A DNA stretch of 64,000 nt, taken from Schauerella fraxinea. Its GTDB lineage: Bacteria; Pseudomonadota; Gammaproteobacteria; Burkholderiales; Burkholderiaceae_B. Shown here in pieces: positions 16,144 to 25,457 of this stretch; positions within the stretch are counted from its first letter, which is position 1; every line of letters starts with the position of its first letter. The translations under genes were made by a program, and so were the position numbers. The stretch spans positions 910,454-974,453 of the forward strand of contig JAVDKL010000001.1 in assembly GCA_030849965.1 (NCBI GenBank). The letters are read 5' to 3'. The notes under the pieces are model-generated. The model saw only the letters and a program-made list of their open reading frames with translations, was not told the DNA's origin and searched no databases.

Positions 16144-17790
16144 GTGACCCTTGATCCATTAGATGCTCCCTCCGCAACCACGCCCGGCACTGACGGGCCG
16201 TCGGTGTCGGCCGACGTCGAGCGAGCCGAGTTGTTCCGTAGTCTGGCCGATGGATCGCCCTCGCCGTTATGGCTGCAAACGCCGGCGATGACCCTGCATG
16301 TCAATGAGGCGTTTTTCCGGTACTTCGGGCGCGATGGCGAGGACGTCCAACGCGCTGGCTGGCACACCCTTCTCCACCCCGAGGACGCGCAGGCCTATCA
16401 GGATGCGGTGCAAGAGGCCTGGCGCCAAGCGCAGTCGTTTTCCGTCTCGGCCCGCATGCGGCGTTTCGACGGTGAATGGCGCTGGGTCGAATCGCGTGGC
16501 GCAGCGCGCTTTCGTGCCGACGGCGCCTATCTTGGCCTCAGCGGCAGTGCGACCGACATCACCGAGCAATACGAATTCGAAGCGCGTCGCGATGCGCTGC
16601 TCGCCGACGAGCGCGCGGCCCGCACCACGGCAGAGACCTCCGCACGATTCAAAGACGAATTTCTCGGCACCCTGTCGCACGAGCTGCGCACCCCGCTGTC
16701 GGTCGTGCTGGGCTGGAGCAAGCTGCTCAAAAGCAAAAGCGATCCCGACAACGCCCTGCTGCAACGCGGCCTGGAAGCCATCATCCGCAGCGCTGAAGCG
16801 CAGACCGCGTTGATCTCCGACATGCTCGACGCCAGCGGCCTGCAGTTGGGTGAAGTTGAACTGGCTGTGTCTACGCTCGAGATGAGCCACATCATGCAGC
16901 AAGCCATCGACCGCATCGCCGCACTCGCCTCAGCCCGCGGCGTCACCTTCGCCTGGTCGCCGCCCGACACGCCCATCTGGGTGCGCGGCGACGCCGATCG
17001 GTTGCGCCAGATCTTCGCCAACTTGCTGTCGAATGCCGTCAAGTTCTCCACCACCGGCGGACTGGTGCGCATCCGCGTGGATCAAAGCGACGATCATGTT
17101 TTCAGCATTGCGGTGGAAGATGACGGCGAAGGAATCGATCCGAGCTTTTTGCCGCACATCTTCGATCGTTTTCGGCAAGGCGACGCCTCGCAATCCCGGC
17201 ACAACAGCGGTGTGGGTTTGGGCTTGGCCATCGTGGATCGCCTTGTGGCCATGCATGACGGCGACGTTGTCGCGCATAGCGACGGCAAGGGCCGTGGCGC
17301 CACCTTTATCGTCACGCTGCCGCATTACTTTCCGGACCCCGCTGAAGCCGCCGATATCCTGGCACCGCACGACGCGTCGGTCATCGACACCCATCCCGAC
17401 AACGCGCTGGCTGGCCTGCGCGTACTTGCGGTGGACGATCAGGAAGACATTCTCGAACACCTTCGCCGCATTCTCGAGGATCAGGGCGCACAGGTGCATG
17501 CCGTCAGCTCCGCCGCCGCCGCGCTCGCCGCGCTGCGATCGACGGCACATACCTTCGATGCCGTGGTTTCGGACATCGGCATGCCCGAGATGGATGGCTA
17601 CCAAATGATGCGCACCGTACGTGCAGAACTCAAGCTCGATCCCGCCATGCTGCACAGCGTGGCTGTCACGGCATTGGCACGTGAACAAGATCGCCTTGCC
17701 GCACTGGCTGCGGGCTATCAGGCGCACGTGACCAAGCCCTATGAAGTGGCGCGATTGATCTCGGCATTGACGACGCGCGCGACGCTTTAA
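16144..17790 (+). CDS. Cytoplasmic hybrid histidine kinase (PAS-HisKA-HATPase-REC)
   Basis: A 548-residue sensor kinase without membrane helices. It has a PAS fold (about 30-142, ending SGSATDITEQ), a HisKA domain with phospho-acceptor H179 in TLSHELRTPLS, an ATP-binding domain (N box NLLSNAVKFS, G boxes DDGEGID and GVGLGLAI), and a C-terminal receiver domain (VLAVDDQED, acceptor Asp in VVSDIGMPEMDG, Lys in HVTKPYE). The start is set at GTG 16144, preceded by AGGTG; an upstream extension of the frame overlaps the previous gene and has no ribosome site. It may be co-transcribed with the GGDEF-EAL gene. Its signal and output partner are unknown. Confidence 0.88.
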   Translation: MTLDPLDAPSATTPGTDGPSVSADVERAELFRSLADGSPSPLWLQTPAMTLHVNEAFFRYFGRDGEDVQRAGWHTLLHPEDAQAYQDAVQEAWRQAQSFSVSARMRRFDGEWRWVESRGAARFRADGAYLGLSGSATDITEQYEFEARRDALLADERAARTTAETSARFKDEFLGTLSHELRTPLSVVLGWSKLLKSKSDPDNALLQRGLEAIIRSAEAQTALISDMLDASGLQLGEVELAVSTLEMSHIMQQAIDRIAALASARGVTFAWSPPDTPIWVRGDADRLRQIFANLLSNAVKFSTTGGLVRIRVDQSDDHVFSIAVEDDGEGIDPSFLPHIFDRFRQGDASQSRHNSGVGLGLAIVDRLVAMHDGDVVAHSDGKGRGATFIVTLPHYFPDPAEAADILAPHDASVIDTHPDNALAGLRVLAVDDQEDILEHLRRILEDQGAQVHAVSSAAAALAALRSTAHTFDAVVSDIGMPEMDGYQMMRTVRAELKLDPAMLHSVAVTALAREQDRLAALAAGYQAHVTKPYEVARLISALTTRATL

Positions 17791-17914
17791 CGGTCAATCG
17801 GGCGAGGGAGCAAGCGCGCGAGCGTGATCGCTCAGTCTGTGCTCTCGCGTGGTTCGGCATGTGAGTTGCGCGTGAGGAATGTGGATCACCGCCGATCACA
17901 TCAAAGGAGCGACC

Positions 17915-18118
17915 ATGGTCACCGATAAATCCCAACCCGCCAAGCAACCACCTATCGAACAATCGCCTGCCAAGGGCATTCCGGACGTGCGCAACCCGGA
18001 AGGCGAACCGGCCGATACAGGCCATGGCACCGAGAAGACTGCAGTTCATCCCGAGACCACCGGCAATGAAGATCCGGGCAGTGAGCTGAATTCGCCGCCA
18101 GAACGCGACAAGCAATAG
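17915..18118 (+). CDS. Small hydrophilic hypothetical protein
   Basis: A 67-residue protein with a strong AAAGGAG ribosome site before ATG 17915. It is Pro-, Glu-, Gly- and Asp-rich, has no hydrophobic segment or Cys, and looks intrinsically disordered. I do not recognise it. It may be co-transcribed with the hybrid kinase, 124 bases upstream, or be a stand-alone stress-type small protein. Confidence 0.6.
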   Translation: MVTDKSQPAKQPPIEQSPAKGIPDVRNPEGEPADTGHGTEKTAVHPETTGNEDPGSELNSPPERDKQ

Positions 18119-18190
18119 ACAAAACGCTAGGCGAGGCGCCATTGCAGTCGTCGGGCGGAAGTGCACTGACAAGACTCAACTGCGACGACG

Positions 18191-18323
18191 ATGCGAAACT
18201 GCAGTGACAGAGCGGAGCTGCAATGACAAAGTGGAGCTGCAATCACAAAGCGAAGCTGCATGACAAAGCGGAGCCGCAATGACAAGGCGAAGCCGCATTA
18301 ACAAAGCGAAGCTGCAATGACAA
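18191..18323. repeat. Seven tandem copies of a 19-bp degenerate repeat
   Basis: The consensus unit is AGCGAAGCTGCAATGACAA. Copies lie at 18191-18210 (degenerate), 18211-18229, 18230-18248, 18249-18266, 18267-18285, 18286-18304 and 18305-18323, and weaker copies may extend left to about 18154. The units are directly adjacent with no spacer, which rules out CRISPR. The array fills the gap between the small hypothetical gene and tRNA-Pro and abuts the tRNA terminator hairpin. No coding potential is supported. Confidence 0.9.
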
Positions 18324-18351
18324 AGGGCCAACATCAATGATGTTGGCCCTT
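18323..18351 (-). terminator. Hairpin downstream of tRNA-Pro
   Basis: A perfect 14-bp inverted repeat (18323-18336 with 18338-18351, core GGGCCAACATCA), followed on the minus strand by a short TTTG. It lies 6 bases past the tRNA 3' end and probably ends the ihfA-merR-tRNA transcript. Confidence 0.65.
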
Positions 18352-18357
18352 CGAATT

Positions 18358-18436
<79 letters not shown>

Positions 18437-18491
18437 AGAACGAAAGTATATCAGAGTTTTTTCACTGCTGTGTGCAAGTCACACAACTTTT

Positions 18492-18914
18492 TTAAGGTGC
18501 CGATGTGGGCGACGTATCGCGCGCATGCGACGAGGCAACGGCGTGCTTTAACACGTTAGCAATGCCCTCAAGCTCGGCACGCAACGACTGCACTTCCGCA
18601 GGCGACAAGCGCACGGCCGCGTCTTGCTCGTAGGCCGCATCGCGTACATCGCCCAAGCGATTGCGCGCGCCGCTGATCGTGAAGCCTTGCTCATACAACA
18701 GCGAGCGGATCTTGCGGATCAACAGCACTTCGTGATGTTGATAGTAGCGGCGATTACCACGACGCTTGACGGGTTTGAGCTGCGTGAACTCTTGCTCCCA
18801 ATAACGCAGAACGTGCGGCTTGACGCCACACAGGTCCGACACTTCACCGATGGTGAAGTAGCGTTTTGCGGGGATGGGGGGCAGCGGCGTGGCGGTAGGT
18901 TCGGGTCGAGTCAT
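18492..18914 (-). CDS. MerR-family transcriptional regulator
   Basis: A 140-residue protein with an N-terminal winged helix-turn-helix of the MerR type ([22 protein letters not shown] at residues 19-40, then the wing RRGNRRYYQ) and a short helical C terminus with no metal-binding Cys cluster. This is the regulator regularly found just after ihfA in proteobacteria (MlrA/CarH-like subgroup); its targets are generally not known. It follows ihfA by 58 bases in the same direction. Confidence 0.9.
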   Translation of the reverse strand: MTRPEPTATPLPPIPAKRYFTIGEVSDLCGVKPHVLRYWEQEFTQLKPVKRRGNRRYYQHHEVLLIRKIRSLLYEQGFTISGARNRLGDVRDAAYEQDAAVRLSPAEVQSLRAELEGIANVLKHAVASSHARDTSPTSAP

Positions 18915-18972
18915 AACGCTATTTTAGGTCTCCACGGTGGGGCGCACCGATAACAAATGCCGACAAAGAGTA

Positions 18973-19305
18973 TCACTCCCCCGAAGCGCTGTCGTCGTCG
19001 CCGGCTGGTGCCTGCTCGACGACGCCTTTGAGCTTCTGGCTGGCGTGAAACGTGACGACGCGGCGCGCCGCGATAGGAATGGTCTCGCCGGTTTTGGGAT
19101 TACGTCCCGGACGCGCGGGTTTATCGCGCACCTGGAAATTACCGAACCCCGACAGCTTCACGGCCTCGCCGCGAGCCAGCGCATCGCGAATCTCTTCGAA
19201 AAAAGTGTCGACGATATCTTTGGCTTCGCGTTTATTGAGCCCTACCCGCTCAAACAACAATTCCGCCAGCTCGGCCTTGGTCAATGTACGCAATTCGGTC
19301 TGCAT
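18973..19305 (-). CDS. ihfA: Integration host factor subunit alpha
   Basis: A 110-residue DNA-bending protein. The start [19 protein letters not shown] at 19305 and the beta-arm region [22 protein letters not shown] with the intercalating Pro identify IhfA rather than HU. It partners IhfB in nucleoid structure, sigma-54 promoter looping and recombination. The gene starts 13 bases after the pheT stop, so it is read in the pheST transcript as in E. coli. The acidic tail (GDDDSASGE) is a minor extension. Confidence 0.96.
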   Translation of the reverse strand: MQTELRTLTKAELAELLFERVGLNKREAKDIVDTFFEEIRDALARGEAVKLSGFGNFQVRDKPARPGRNPKTGETIPIAARRVVTFHASQKLKGVVEQAPAGDDDSASGE

Positions 19306-19318
19306 CACAATTCCCGAT

Positions 19319-21736
19319 TCAAATACGCTGACGCGCGTCGTGCTGCGCAATGATGGCATCCCGCAAGTGCGCGAGACTGGCCTCGACACGAGCATCGTCC
19401 AAGGTCACCTCAGTGTCCTGAAGCCAGAAGCGGAACGCAAGACTTTTTTCAGCGCGCGCCTGATCGCTGTCGCTCTTGTCGCGCCACACATCGAACACCT
19501 TCACATCCTGCACGATGGCCAGTTCGGGCAAGCGTGCGATTGTTTGTGCGATCGTGTCGAGCACGGCTTGCGCCGTCACCGACACATCCACCCACAGTGC
19601 CAGGTCGCGCACCACGATGGGCTGGCGCGAAAGCTCAGTCACCTGTGGCAAGGCGCCTTGCATGACGGCTTCGGCATCCAGCTCGAAGACGATCGGCGGA
19701 TGCTGCAACTCGGCCTGCTGGGTCCAACGCGGATGCCATTCGCCGATCCAGCCAATCTCGCGACCGTCCAGCGAAATGCGCGCACTGCGGCCGGGATGCA
19801 AGGCGGGATACTGGGCGCTTTCGAAGCGCACCTGCGATCCGCGGGCGCCGAAGAGTGCCTGCACGTCCATCTTCACGTCAAAGAAATCGACCTGGCGCGA
19901 AGCCACGCCCCACTGCTCTTCGACCACCGGTCCCCATGCTGCGCCGGCAATGCGCATCGGCTGATGTATACCGGCAACGGTGAGGTCGCCTTCGGTCACG
20001 CTATCGTCGCGGCTGAACACCCGGCCGAATTCGAACACGCGCACACGGCTTTGCTTGCGGTTGGCGTTGTGGCGGATATTGGCCACCAAGCCCCCGAGCA
20101 AACTCGAACGCATGACCGCCAATTGACTGGCGATCGGATTCAACAAATTGATCGGATTGTCGTTGCCGGCAAAGTCGCTTTCCCAAGCGCGTTCGACGAA
20201 GCTGAAATTGACGACTTCCTGATAGTCCTGCAGCGCGAGCACGCGGCGCACGGCATGGGCCGGACGAATCGCTTCGGGCTCCGAACGCATCTTGGCGCGC
20301 GCCACCGGCGGCACATCGGGAATACGCTCAAAGCCATAAACGCGTGCCACTTCTTCGATCAGATCTTCTTCGATCGTGATGTCGAAACGGTACGACGGCG
20401 GCGCCACGACAAAGGCATCGCCTTGCTTCTCGAACGGCAGATTCAAACGGGTGAAAATATCGCTCACGGCTGCTGCGTCGACATCGATGCCGAGCACCTG
20501 ACGGCAACGCGCCAGGCGCATCGTCACGGGCATGCGTTTGGGCAGATTGACGATCTGATCGTCGACCGGGCCCACTTGTCCGCCGCAAATATCCACCAGC
20601 AAACGCGTGATGCGCTCGATGTGATCGGGGATGCTGTCGTAATCCACGCCGCGCTCGAAACGATGGCTGGCTTCGGAGCTGAACTTGAAACGGCGCGCGC
20701 GCCCGGCGATGGCCTCGGGCCACCAGAACGCGGCTTCCAGATAGATGTTCTGCGTATCGAGCGTCACGGCCGACGCATCGCCGCCCATGATGCCGGCCAG
20801 GCTTTCTACCGTATCGCCCACCGCGACCACACCGATGTCGGTGTCGAGCGCCACCGTTTGGCCATTGAGCAGCAGCAGCGATTCGCCTGCCTTGCCCCAA
20901 CGTACCGTCAGTCCGCCGGCGACCCGGTCGAGGTCGAACACGTGCGTAGGACGGCCCAGCTCGAGCATCACATAATTCGAGATATCGACCAGCGCCGAAA
21001 TGCTGCGCTGACCGGCGCGCTCGAGACGCTCACGCATCCAGTCGGGCGTTTGCGCGCGTGCATTGACACCGCGAATCACACGACCGGCAAAGCGACCGCA
21101 CAGATCGGGCGCCTGTACGTCGACCGCCAGACGGTCGTCAATCGACGGCGCCACTGGCGTGTAGGTCGGCATCTTGAGCGGCACGCCGGTGAGCGCGGAC
21201 ACCTCGCGCGCCACACCCAGCATCGACAAGCAGTCGGCGCGATTGGGCGTGAGCTTGAGGGTGAAGAGCGTGTCGTCCAGGTCGAGCGCGTCGCGCACCG
21301 ACGTGCCCGGCGCGAGCGTATCGGCCAGCGGCAGCAAACCGGCATGGTCTTGCGACAAGCCCAGTTCGCGTGCGGAGCACAACATGCCGAACGACTCGAC
21401 GCCACGCATCTTGGCTTTGCCGATTTTCATGCCGCCCGGCAGTTCGGCGCCGATGCGTGCTAACGGCACCGTCAGGCCAGCGGCCGCATTCGGCGCACCG
21501 CACACGATCTGCACCAAGGGGCCGGTGCCGTCATCGACTTGGCACACGCGCAGCTTGTCCGCATCGGGATGCGGTGCGATCTCGACGATACGGGCGACCA
21601 CCACGCCTTCGAACGGCGGGGCCGCCGTCGTCGTTTCTTCCACTTCGAGACCCGCCATCGTCAACGTATGCGCGAGCGCATCGGAGGACAGGTCGGGATC
21701 GGCCAACGTACGCAGCCAGGATTCAGGAAATTGCAT
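19319..21736 (-). CDS. pheT: Phenylalanyl-tRNA synthetase beta subunit
   Basis: An 805-residue subunit of the alpha2-beta2 synthetase that attaches Phe to tRNA-Phe. It starts [14 protein letters not shown], has the tRNA-binding (EMAP-like) domain near residues 40-150 ([19 protein letters not shown]), B3/B4 editing region, B5 and the class II-like core, and a C-terminal anticodon-binding FDX domain ([19 protein letters not shown]). Full length and intact. It follows pheS by 10 bases. Confidence 0.97.
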   Translation of the reverse strand: MQFPESWLRTLADPDLSSDALAHTLTMAGLEVEETTTAAPPFEGVVVARIVEIAPHPDADKLRVCQVDDGTGPLVQIVCGAPNAAAGLTVPLARIGAELPGGMKIGKAKMRGVESFGMLCSARELGLSQDHAGLLPLADTLAPGTSVRDALDLDDTLFTLKLTPNRADCLSMLGVAREVSALTGVPLKMPTYTPVAPSIDDRLAVDVQAPDLCGRFAGRVIRGVNARAQTPDWMRERLERAGQRSISALVDISNYVMLELGRPTHVFDLDRVAGGLTVRWGKAGESLLLLNGQTVALDTDIGVVAVGDTVESLAGIMGGDASAVTLDTQNIYLEAAFWWPEAIAGRARRFKFSSEASHRFERGVDYDSIPDHIERITRLLVDICGGQVGPVDDQIVNLPKRMPVTMRLARCRQVLGIDVDAAAVSDIFTRLNLPFEKQGDAFVVAPPSYRFDITIEEDLIEEVARVYGFERIPDVPPVARAKMRSEPEAIRPAHAVRRVLALQDYQEVVNFSFVERAWESDFAGNDNPINLLNPIASQLAVMRSSLLGGLVANIRHNANRKQSRVRVFEFGRVFSRDDSVTEGDLTVAGIHQPMRIAGAAWGPVVEEQWGVASRQVDFFDVKMDVQALFGARGSQVRFESAQYPALHPGRSARISLDGREIGWIGEWHPRWTQQAELQHPPIVFELDAEAVMQGALPQVTELSRQPIVVRDLALWVDVSVTAQAVLDTIAQTIARLPELAIVQDVKVFDVWRDKSDSDQARAEKSLAFRFWLQDTEVTLDDARVEASLAHLRDAIIAQHDARQRI

Positions 21737-21746
21737 GATCTGCCGT

Positions 21747-22769
21747 TTATTCGTTGAACTGTCGGAGGAAGCGCAAATCGCCTTCGTAGAACTGGCGCAG
21801 ATCGTTCACGCCATAGCGCAACATGGTCAGGCGCTCAAGGCCGGAGCCGAACGCGAAACCGATGTAGCGCTCAGGGTCGAGACCGAAATTGCGTACCACT
21901 TCCGGATGCACCTGCCCCGATCCCGAAATCTCGAGCCAGCGGCCGCGATTCGGGCCCGACGTAAACATCATGTCGATTTCGGCGGAGGGTTCGGTAAACG
22001 GGAAGAACGACGGACGGAAACGCAATACCAGATCGTCGGTTTCGAAGAAACAACGCAGGAAGTCGGTATAGACCCCCTTCAGATCCGCGAACGAAATGTT
22101 CTCGTCGATCCACAGGCCTTCAACCTGATGGAACATCGGCGAGTGCGTTGCATCGCTGTCCACTCGATACGTGCGGCCCGGCGCGATGACTTTGATCGGC
22201 GGCTTGTGCATGCGCGCGTAACGCACCTGCATCGGACTCGTATGCGTGCGCAGCAATAGCGGCAACCCTTTCTCGTCTTTCATGTCGACGTAAAACGTAT
22301 CCTGCATCGAGCGTGCAGGATGGTTTTCGGGGTTATTGAGCGCAGTGAAATTGGTCCAGTCGGTTTCGATTTCGGGGCCATCGGCCACATCGAATCCGAT
22401 CGAACGGAAAATGTTTTCGACGCGTTCCCAGGTGCGCATCACGGGATGGATGCCACCCGCTGTGCGGCCACGACCGGGCAACGTGACGTCGATGGTCTCA
22501 GAGGTCAGGCGCGCATGCAGTTCGGCTTCGGCCAATGCCGCGCGGCGTGCGTTCAGCAACGCTTCGACCTGCTGCTTGGCCTGGTTGATCCGGCCACCCA
22601 TCTCGCGCTTCTGCTCGGGATCGAGTTTGCCCAACCCTTTAAGCAACACCGTCAGTGCACCGTCTTTACCCAGAAAGCGGGCCTTGGCGTTTTCGAGCGC
22701 CGCGGCGTCGTGCGCTTCAGCGAATCGTTCCTGCGCCTGGCTCACCAGGTCGTCAACCGACTCAGTCAT
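21747..22769 (-). CDS. pheS: Phenylalanyl-tRNA synthetase alpha subunit
   Basis: A 340-residue catalytic subunit. Motif 2 ([13 protein letters not shown]) and motif 3 ([19 protein letters not shown]) of class II synthetases are present, preceded by the N-terminal coiled-coil. The start ATG at 22769 overlaps the stop of a short upstream reading frame (ATGA), and an intrinsic terminator stands between rplT and pheS, which points to control of pheST by transcription attenuation. Confidence 0.97.
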   Translation of the reverse strand: MTESVDDLVSQAQERFAEAHDAAALENAKARFLGKDGALTVLLKGLGKLDPEQKREMGGRINQAKQQVEALLNARRAALAEAELHARLTSETIDVTLPGRGRTAGGIHPVMRTWERVENIFRSIGFDVADGPEIETDWTNFTALNNPENHPARSMQDTFYVDMKDEKGLPLLLRTHTSPMQVRYARMHKPPIKVIAPGRTYRVDSDATHSPMFHQVEGLWIDENISFADLKGVYTDFLRCFFETDDLVLRFRPSFFPFTEPSAEIDMMFTSGPNRGRWLEISGSGQVHPEVVRNFGLDPERYIGFAFGSGLERLTMLRYGVNDLRQFYEGDLRFLRQFNE

Positions 22770-22825
22770 CGTTTTATCAGCCTTAAAAACGCAAACGGGG
22801 CCATAAAAGCCCCGTTTGTGGTCAT
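22766..22825 (-). CDS. Possible pheS leader peptide (pheM-like)
   Basis: A 19-codon frame lies entirely in the rplT-pheS gap. It starts ATG at 22825 and ends in a TGA that overlaps the pheS start. It has three Phe codons (TTT at codons 7, 11 and 13; peptide segment [10 protein letters not shown]), against about one expected. A terminator hairpin (22792-22818) lies inside it, with the first Phe codon in the loop. In E. coli pheM occupies the same place. The weak point is the lack of a clear ribosome site before the ATG. Confidence 0.45.
   Translation of the reverse strand: MTTNGAFMAPFAFLRLIKR
22785..22818 (-). terminator. Intrinsic terminator/attenuator between rplT and pheS
   Basis: A perfect 10-bp stem, CAAACGGGGC on both sides (22792-22801 with 22809-22818), with a 7-base loop. 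It is followed on the minus strand by CG and five T residues (22789-22785). It sits between two genes of one operon, so it must be passed to express pheST-ihfA. Confidence 0.8.
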
Positions 22826-22845
22826 ACGCTTGTGGCTAAACTAAT

Positions 22846-23205
22846 TTAAGCAGCCAAAGCCGAACGAGCTTGCTGCACGATCGCAGCAAAACCCGCCTTG
22901 TCGCGCACGGCCAGATCGGCCAGCACTTTGCGGTCCAGTTCGATCGAGGCCTTCTTGAGACCGGCGATGAAGACGCTGTACGTCATGTCGTGTTCACGGA
23001 CGGCGGCGTTGATACGCGCAATCCACAACGAACGGAACGTACGCTTCTTGTTGCGGCGGTCGCGATATGCATATTGACCAGCACGCATGACCGCCTGTTT
23101 GGCGATGCGGAAGACGTTACCACGGCGGCCACGGTAACCCTTGGCGGCGGCGATGACTTTTTTGTGACGAGCGCGGGCAGTTACACCACGTTTGACGCGA
23201 GGCAT
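22846..23205 (-). CDS. rplT: 50S ribosomal protein L20
   Basis: A 119-residue, very basic protein binding 23S rRNA, needed for early 50S assembly. The start [17 protein letters not shown] and the segment [28 protein letters not shown] are diagnostic. It is 17 bases after rpmI. In E. coli L20 represses its own operon by binding the infC-rpmI region; here infC is elsewhere, so any such site must lie in the rpmI leader. Confidence 0.98.
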   Translation of the reverse strand: MPRVKRGVTARARHKKVIAAAKGYRGRRGNVFRIAKQAVMRAGQYAYRDRRNKKRTFRSLWIARINAAVREHDMTYSVFIAGLKKASIELDRKVLADLAVRDKAGFAAIVQQARSALAA

Positions 23206-23222
23206 ATATTTTCTCCGTTAGA

Positions 23223-23420
23223 TCAAGCGAAAGGCATCATGGCCTTGACCGATGCCACGTCAGCTTTGTGAACAGCCGTGGATCCGCGCAGTTGGCGCTT
23301 GGTCTTGGTGGATTTCTTGGTCAGGATGTGACGCTTGAACGCCTGACCACGCTTGATCGATCCGCTGCCGCGAACCTGAAAGCGCTTGGAAGCGCTTTTC
23401 TTGGTTTTCATCTTGGGCAT
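23223..23420 (-). CDS. rpmI: 50S ribosomal protein L35
   Basis: A 65-residue basic protein ([20 protein letters not shown]), normal length for L35. It is normally directly downstream of infC, but here its upstream neighbour is the end of comM, and infC is 9.3 kb away. It is the first gene of the rpmI-rplT-pheS-pheT-ihfA unit and has its own promoter at 23676-23705. Confidence 0.98.
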   Translation of the reverse strand: MPKMKTKKSASKRFQVRGSGSIKRGQAFKRHILTKKSTKTKRQLRGSTAVHKADVASVKAMMPFA

Positions 23421-23690
23421 GATGATTCCGTATTAAGGATGTTGTTAATTTATGCTCACTCAGGTGCTTGCTGCAGCCGCTGGGCTTCGATCGAGGGGAC
23501 AACACACTCACCTGACGGGAGTACTGCCCACGCTTGAACGGCGCCGCGCCGATTACGCAAAACTTAGTGACCTGGGAACACTTCTTGGGTACTGCAACTT
23601 CGGGCTTGCTTGGCACTTCACAGCGCATTTTCGCGCTGTCTTCTTCCCCCGATTCGAAATCCGGGAAAGCCTTTGATTATATAGCGAATT
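23421..23690 (-). promoter_or_regulatory. Long leader of the rpmI-rplT-pheST-ihfA operon
   Basis: If transcription starts near 23669 (promoter at 23676-23705), rpmI has a leader of about 250 bases. It contains a 7-bp hairpin, ACAGCGC/GCGCTGT at about 23621-23640, and could carry an L20 binding site, as ribosomal protein operons often do. No credible gene is present in it. Confidence 0.5.
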
Positions 23691-23705
23691 TCAGGGAATT
23701 GTCGA
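23676..23705 (-). promoter_or_regulatory. Sigma-70 promoter of the rpmI operon
   Basis: On the minus strand TCGACA (23705-23700) and a perfect TATAAT (23681-23676) are 18 bases apart, the best -35/-10 pair I saw in the window. It overlaps the last codons of comM (which ends at 23691) and faces rpmI. It explains how rpmI-rplT is expressed without infC upstream. Confidence 0.75.
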
Positions 23706-25232
23706 ATCGAGGTTCATAGCAGCTTCACGGTGGCGGTAGTGTAGTGCCTCCGCCACGTGCGACGCCTCCAAATGGTCGTTGCCCGCCAGATCGGCCACGG
23801 TGCGCGCCAAGCGCACGACCCGTTGAGCCGCACGGGGCGACAGGTCCCACCGGCTGGTGGCGGCCAGCCACATCGCCCGCGCGCTATCGTCCATCGGGCA
23901 GTAGCGTGCCAGCTCGCCGGCGTCCAACTGCGCGTTCGGCTTGCCCTGCCGGGCCTGCTGCGCCGCGCGGCACAGCGCAACCTGATGCCGCGCCTGCGAC
24001 GACGACACTTCGCCGGCCACCGCCAATGCCCGTGGATCCGGGGTGGGCACGGCAATGCGCATGTCGATGCGATCCAATAGCGGACCGGACAACCTTGCCG
24101 CATAGCGCGCCACCTGGTCGGCCGAGCATACGCACGTTCGACGCGGATGGCCAAGATAACCGCACGGACACGGATTCATCGCCGCGACCAATTGAAACGT
24201 GGCGGGATAGGTCACATGATGGACCGCTCGCGCCAGATGGACGTGGTGCGACTCGATCGGCTCGCGCAGCGCTTCCAGCGCATCGCGACGAAACTCAGGC
24301 AATTCGTCCAGAAACAGCACGCCATGATGCGCGAGAGTAACCTCCCCTGGCATCGGACGCGCACCGCCGCCCACCAGTGCCGCAGCGGTCGCGCCGTGAT
24401 GCGGTGCCCGAAATGGCCGCGCTTTCGGCATCGCGCGGCCACATAGCGCGGCAATCGCAGCGGCTTCCAACCATTCGTCCGGTGCCAAGGGCGGCAATAT
24501 GCCGGGCAGGCGCTGCGCCAGCATGCTTTTGCCCGAACCGGGTGGCCCCACCATCAGCAGGCTATGCGCGCCGGCAGCGGCCAAAATCAGCGCCCGGCAC
24601 GGCGCGGCTTGACCTCGCACGTCCGATAAACAGCGCTGCGACGCATCGTCCTCGCTTGGCGGCGCCAACGGTGCGGTCTGGGTTAACGGCGCCACGCCAC
24701 TCAAATGCGCCACTACCTCGACCAGCGACGCTGCACCGAAAGCGCGAATGCCTGGCACGTAAGCCGCCGCCACCGCACTGCCCTTCGGTAGCAACACTGC
24801 CGCGCCGGTACGCTCCACAGCCACGGCACGTGCAATCGGCAGCGCAGCGCCCATATCGACGAGCATGCCGGTGAGGGAGAGTTCGCCTGCCAGTACCCAA
24901 TCCGACAGATGGGCAGCATCGATCGCCTGTCCCTGGGCGTCCGCAATCTGGCCGGACGCCAACAACACACCGATGGCGATCGGAAGATCGAAACGGGACG
25001 ATTCCTTGGGCAAATCCGCCGGCGACAGATTGACGGTGATACGCCCGGCGGGAAACGTGTAGCCGGAAGTGAGAATGGCCGCTCGCACCCGCTCACGACT
25101 CTCGCGCACGGCGGTGTCGGCCAACCCCACAATATAGAAAGCAGGCAAGCCTGCCGACACATGCACTTCGACGTGAACCGCCGGTGCGTCCAGGCCGCGC
25201 AAGCCGCGGCTGGCAAGTATGGCGAGGCTCAT
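23691..25232 (-). CDS. comM: ComM/YifB-family AAA+ ATPase (Mg-chelatase-like)
   Basis: A 513-residue protein. The N-terminal Lon-protease-like fold (MSLAILASRGLRGLDAPAV, then DLPKESSRFDLPIAIG) is followed by an AAA+ domain with Walker A GPPGSGKSMLAQRLPG and Walker B GVLFLDELPEF, and a Cys-rich segment (NPCPCGYLGHPRRTCVCS). ComM is a hexameric branch-migration helicase acting in natural transformation; many non-competent species keep it. ATG 25232 was chosen from family alignment; the frame runs further upstream without conserved sequence. Confidence 0.94.
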   Translation of the reverse strand: MSLAILASRGLRGLDAPAVHVEVHVSAGLPAFYIVGLADTAVRESRERVRAAILTSGYTFPAGRITVNLSPADLPKESSRFDLPIAIGVLLASGQIADAQGQAIDAAHLSDWVLAGELSLTGMLVDMGAALPIARAVAVERTGAAVLLPKGSAVAAAYVPGIRAFGAASLVEVVAHLSGVAPLTQTAPLAPPSEDDASQRCLSDVRGQAAPCRALILAAAGAHSLLMVGPPGSGKSMLAQRLPGILPPLAPDEWLEAAAIAALCGRAMPKARPFRAPHHGATAAALVGGGARPMPGEVTLAHHGVLFLDELPEFRRDALEALREPIESHHVHLARAVHHVTYPATFQLVAAMNPCPCGYLGHPRRTCVCSADQVARYAARLSGPLLDRIDMRIAVPTPDPRALAVAGEVSSSQARHQVALCRAAQQARQGKPNAQLDAGELARYCPMDDSARAMWLAATSRWDLSPRAAQRVVRLARTVADLAGNDHLEASHVAEALHYRHREAAMNLDSTIP

Positions 25233-25334
25233 TGTTGCGTGCCTTGTTAAACGACAAGGTCGCAGTATGGCCAATCCGCCCCGCGCGATCGGCGAAGGTG
25301 CGTCGATTACATCCCTTGAGCGGGACGCGTTGAG

Positions 25335-25420
25335 CACGCTTGCGAACGCTTTACAGCACGCTTGCAAACACGCTCGCCAGCACATTCGCCAAGTCGCTTT
25401 CAAGTACGCTCGCGAATGCA
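25335..25420. repeat. Degenerate short repeats between comM and ubiK
   Basis: Variants of ACGCTTGCGAAC recur about every 20-25 bases (for example from 25338, 25359 and 25402: ACGCTTGCGAACG, ACGCTTGCAAACA, ACGCTCGCGAATG). The unit length varies, so this is a decayed array. No gene is supported in 25233-25457. Confidence 0.5.
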
Positions 25421-25457
25421 CGGCGCGACCCGCTTCAGCGCCGCGCTGGATGACCCA

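Noticed and set aside
18154..18323. CRISPR array
   Set aside because: The 19-bp units are directly adjacent, degenerate and without spacers, and there are no cas genes.
19052..21463. 803-codon plus-strand frame opposite pheT
   Set aside because: An antisense shadow of a universally conserved gene; composition is His/Arg-rich and typical of the wrong strand.
23260..23628. A 122-codon minus-strand frame reading from the rpmI leader through rpmI in another frame
   Set aside because: It overlaps rpmI out of frame, is not conserved-looking and has no ribosome site; the leader is better seen as untranslated.
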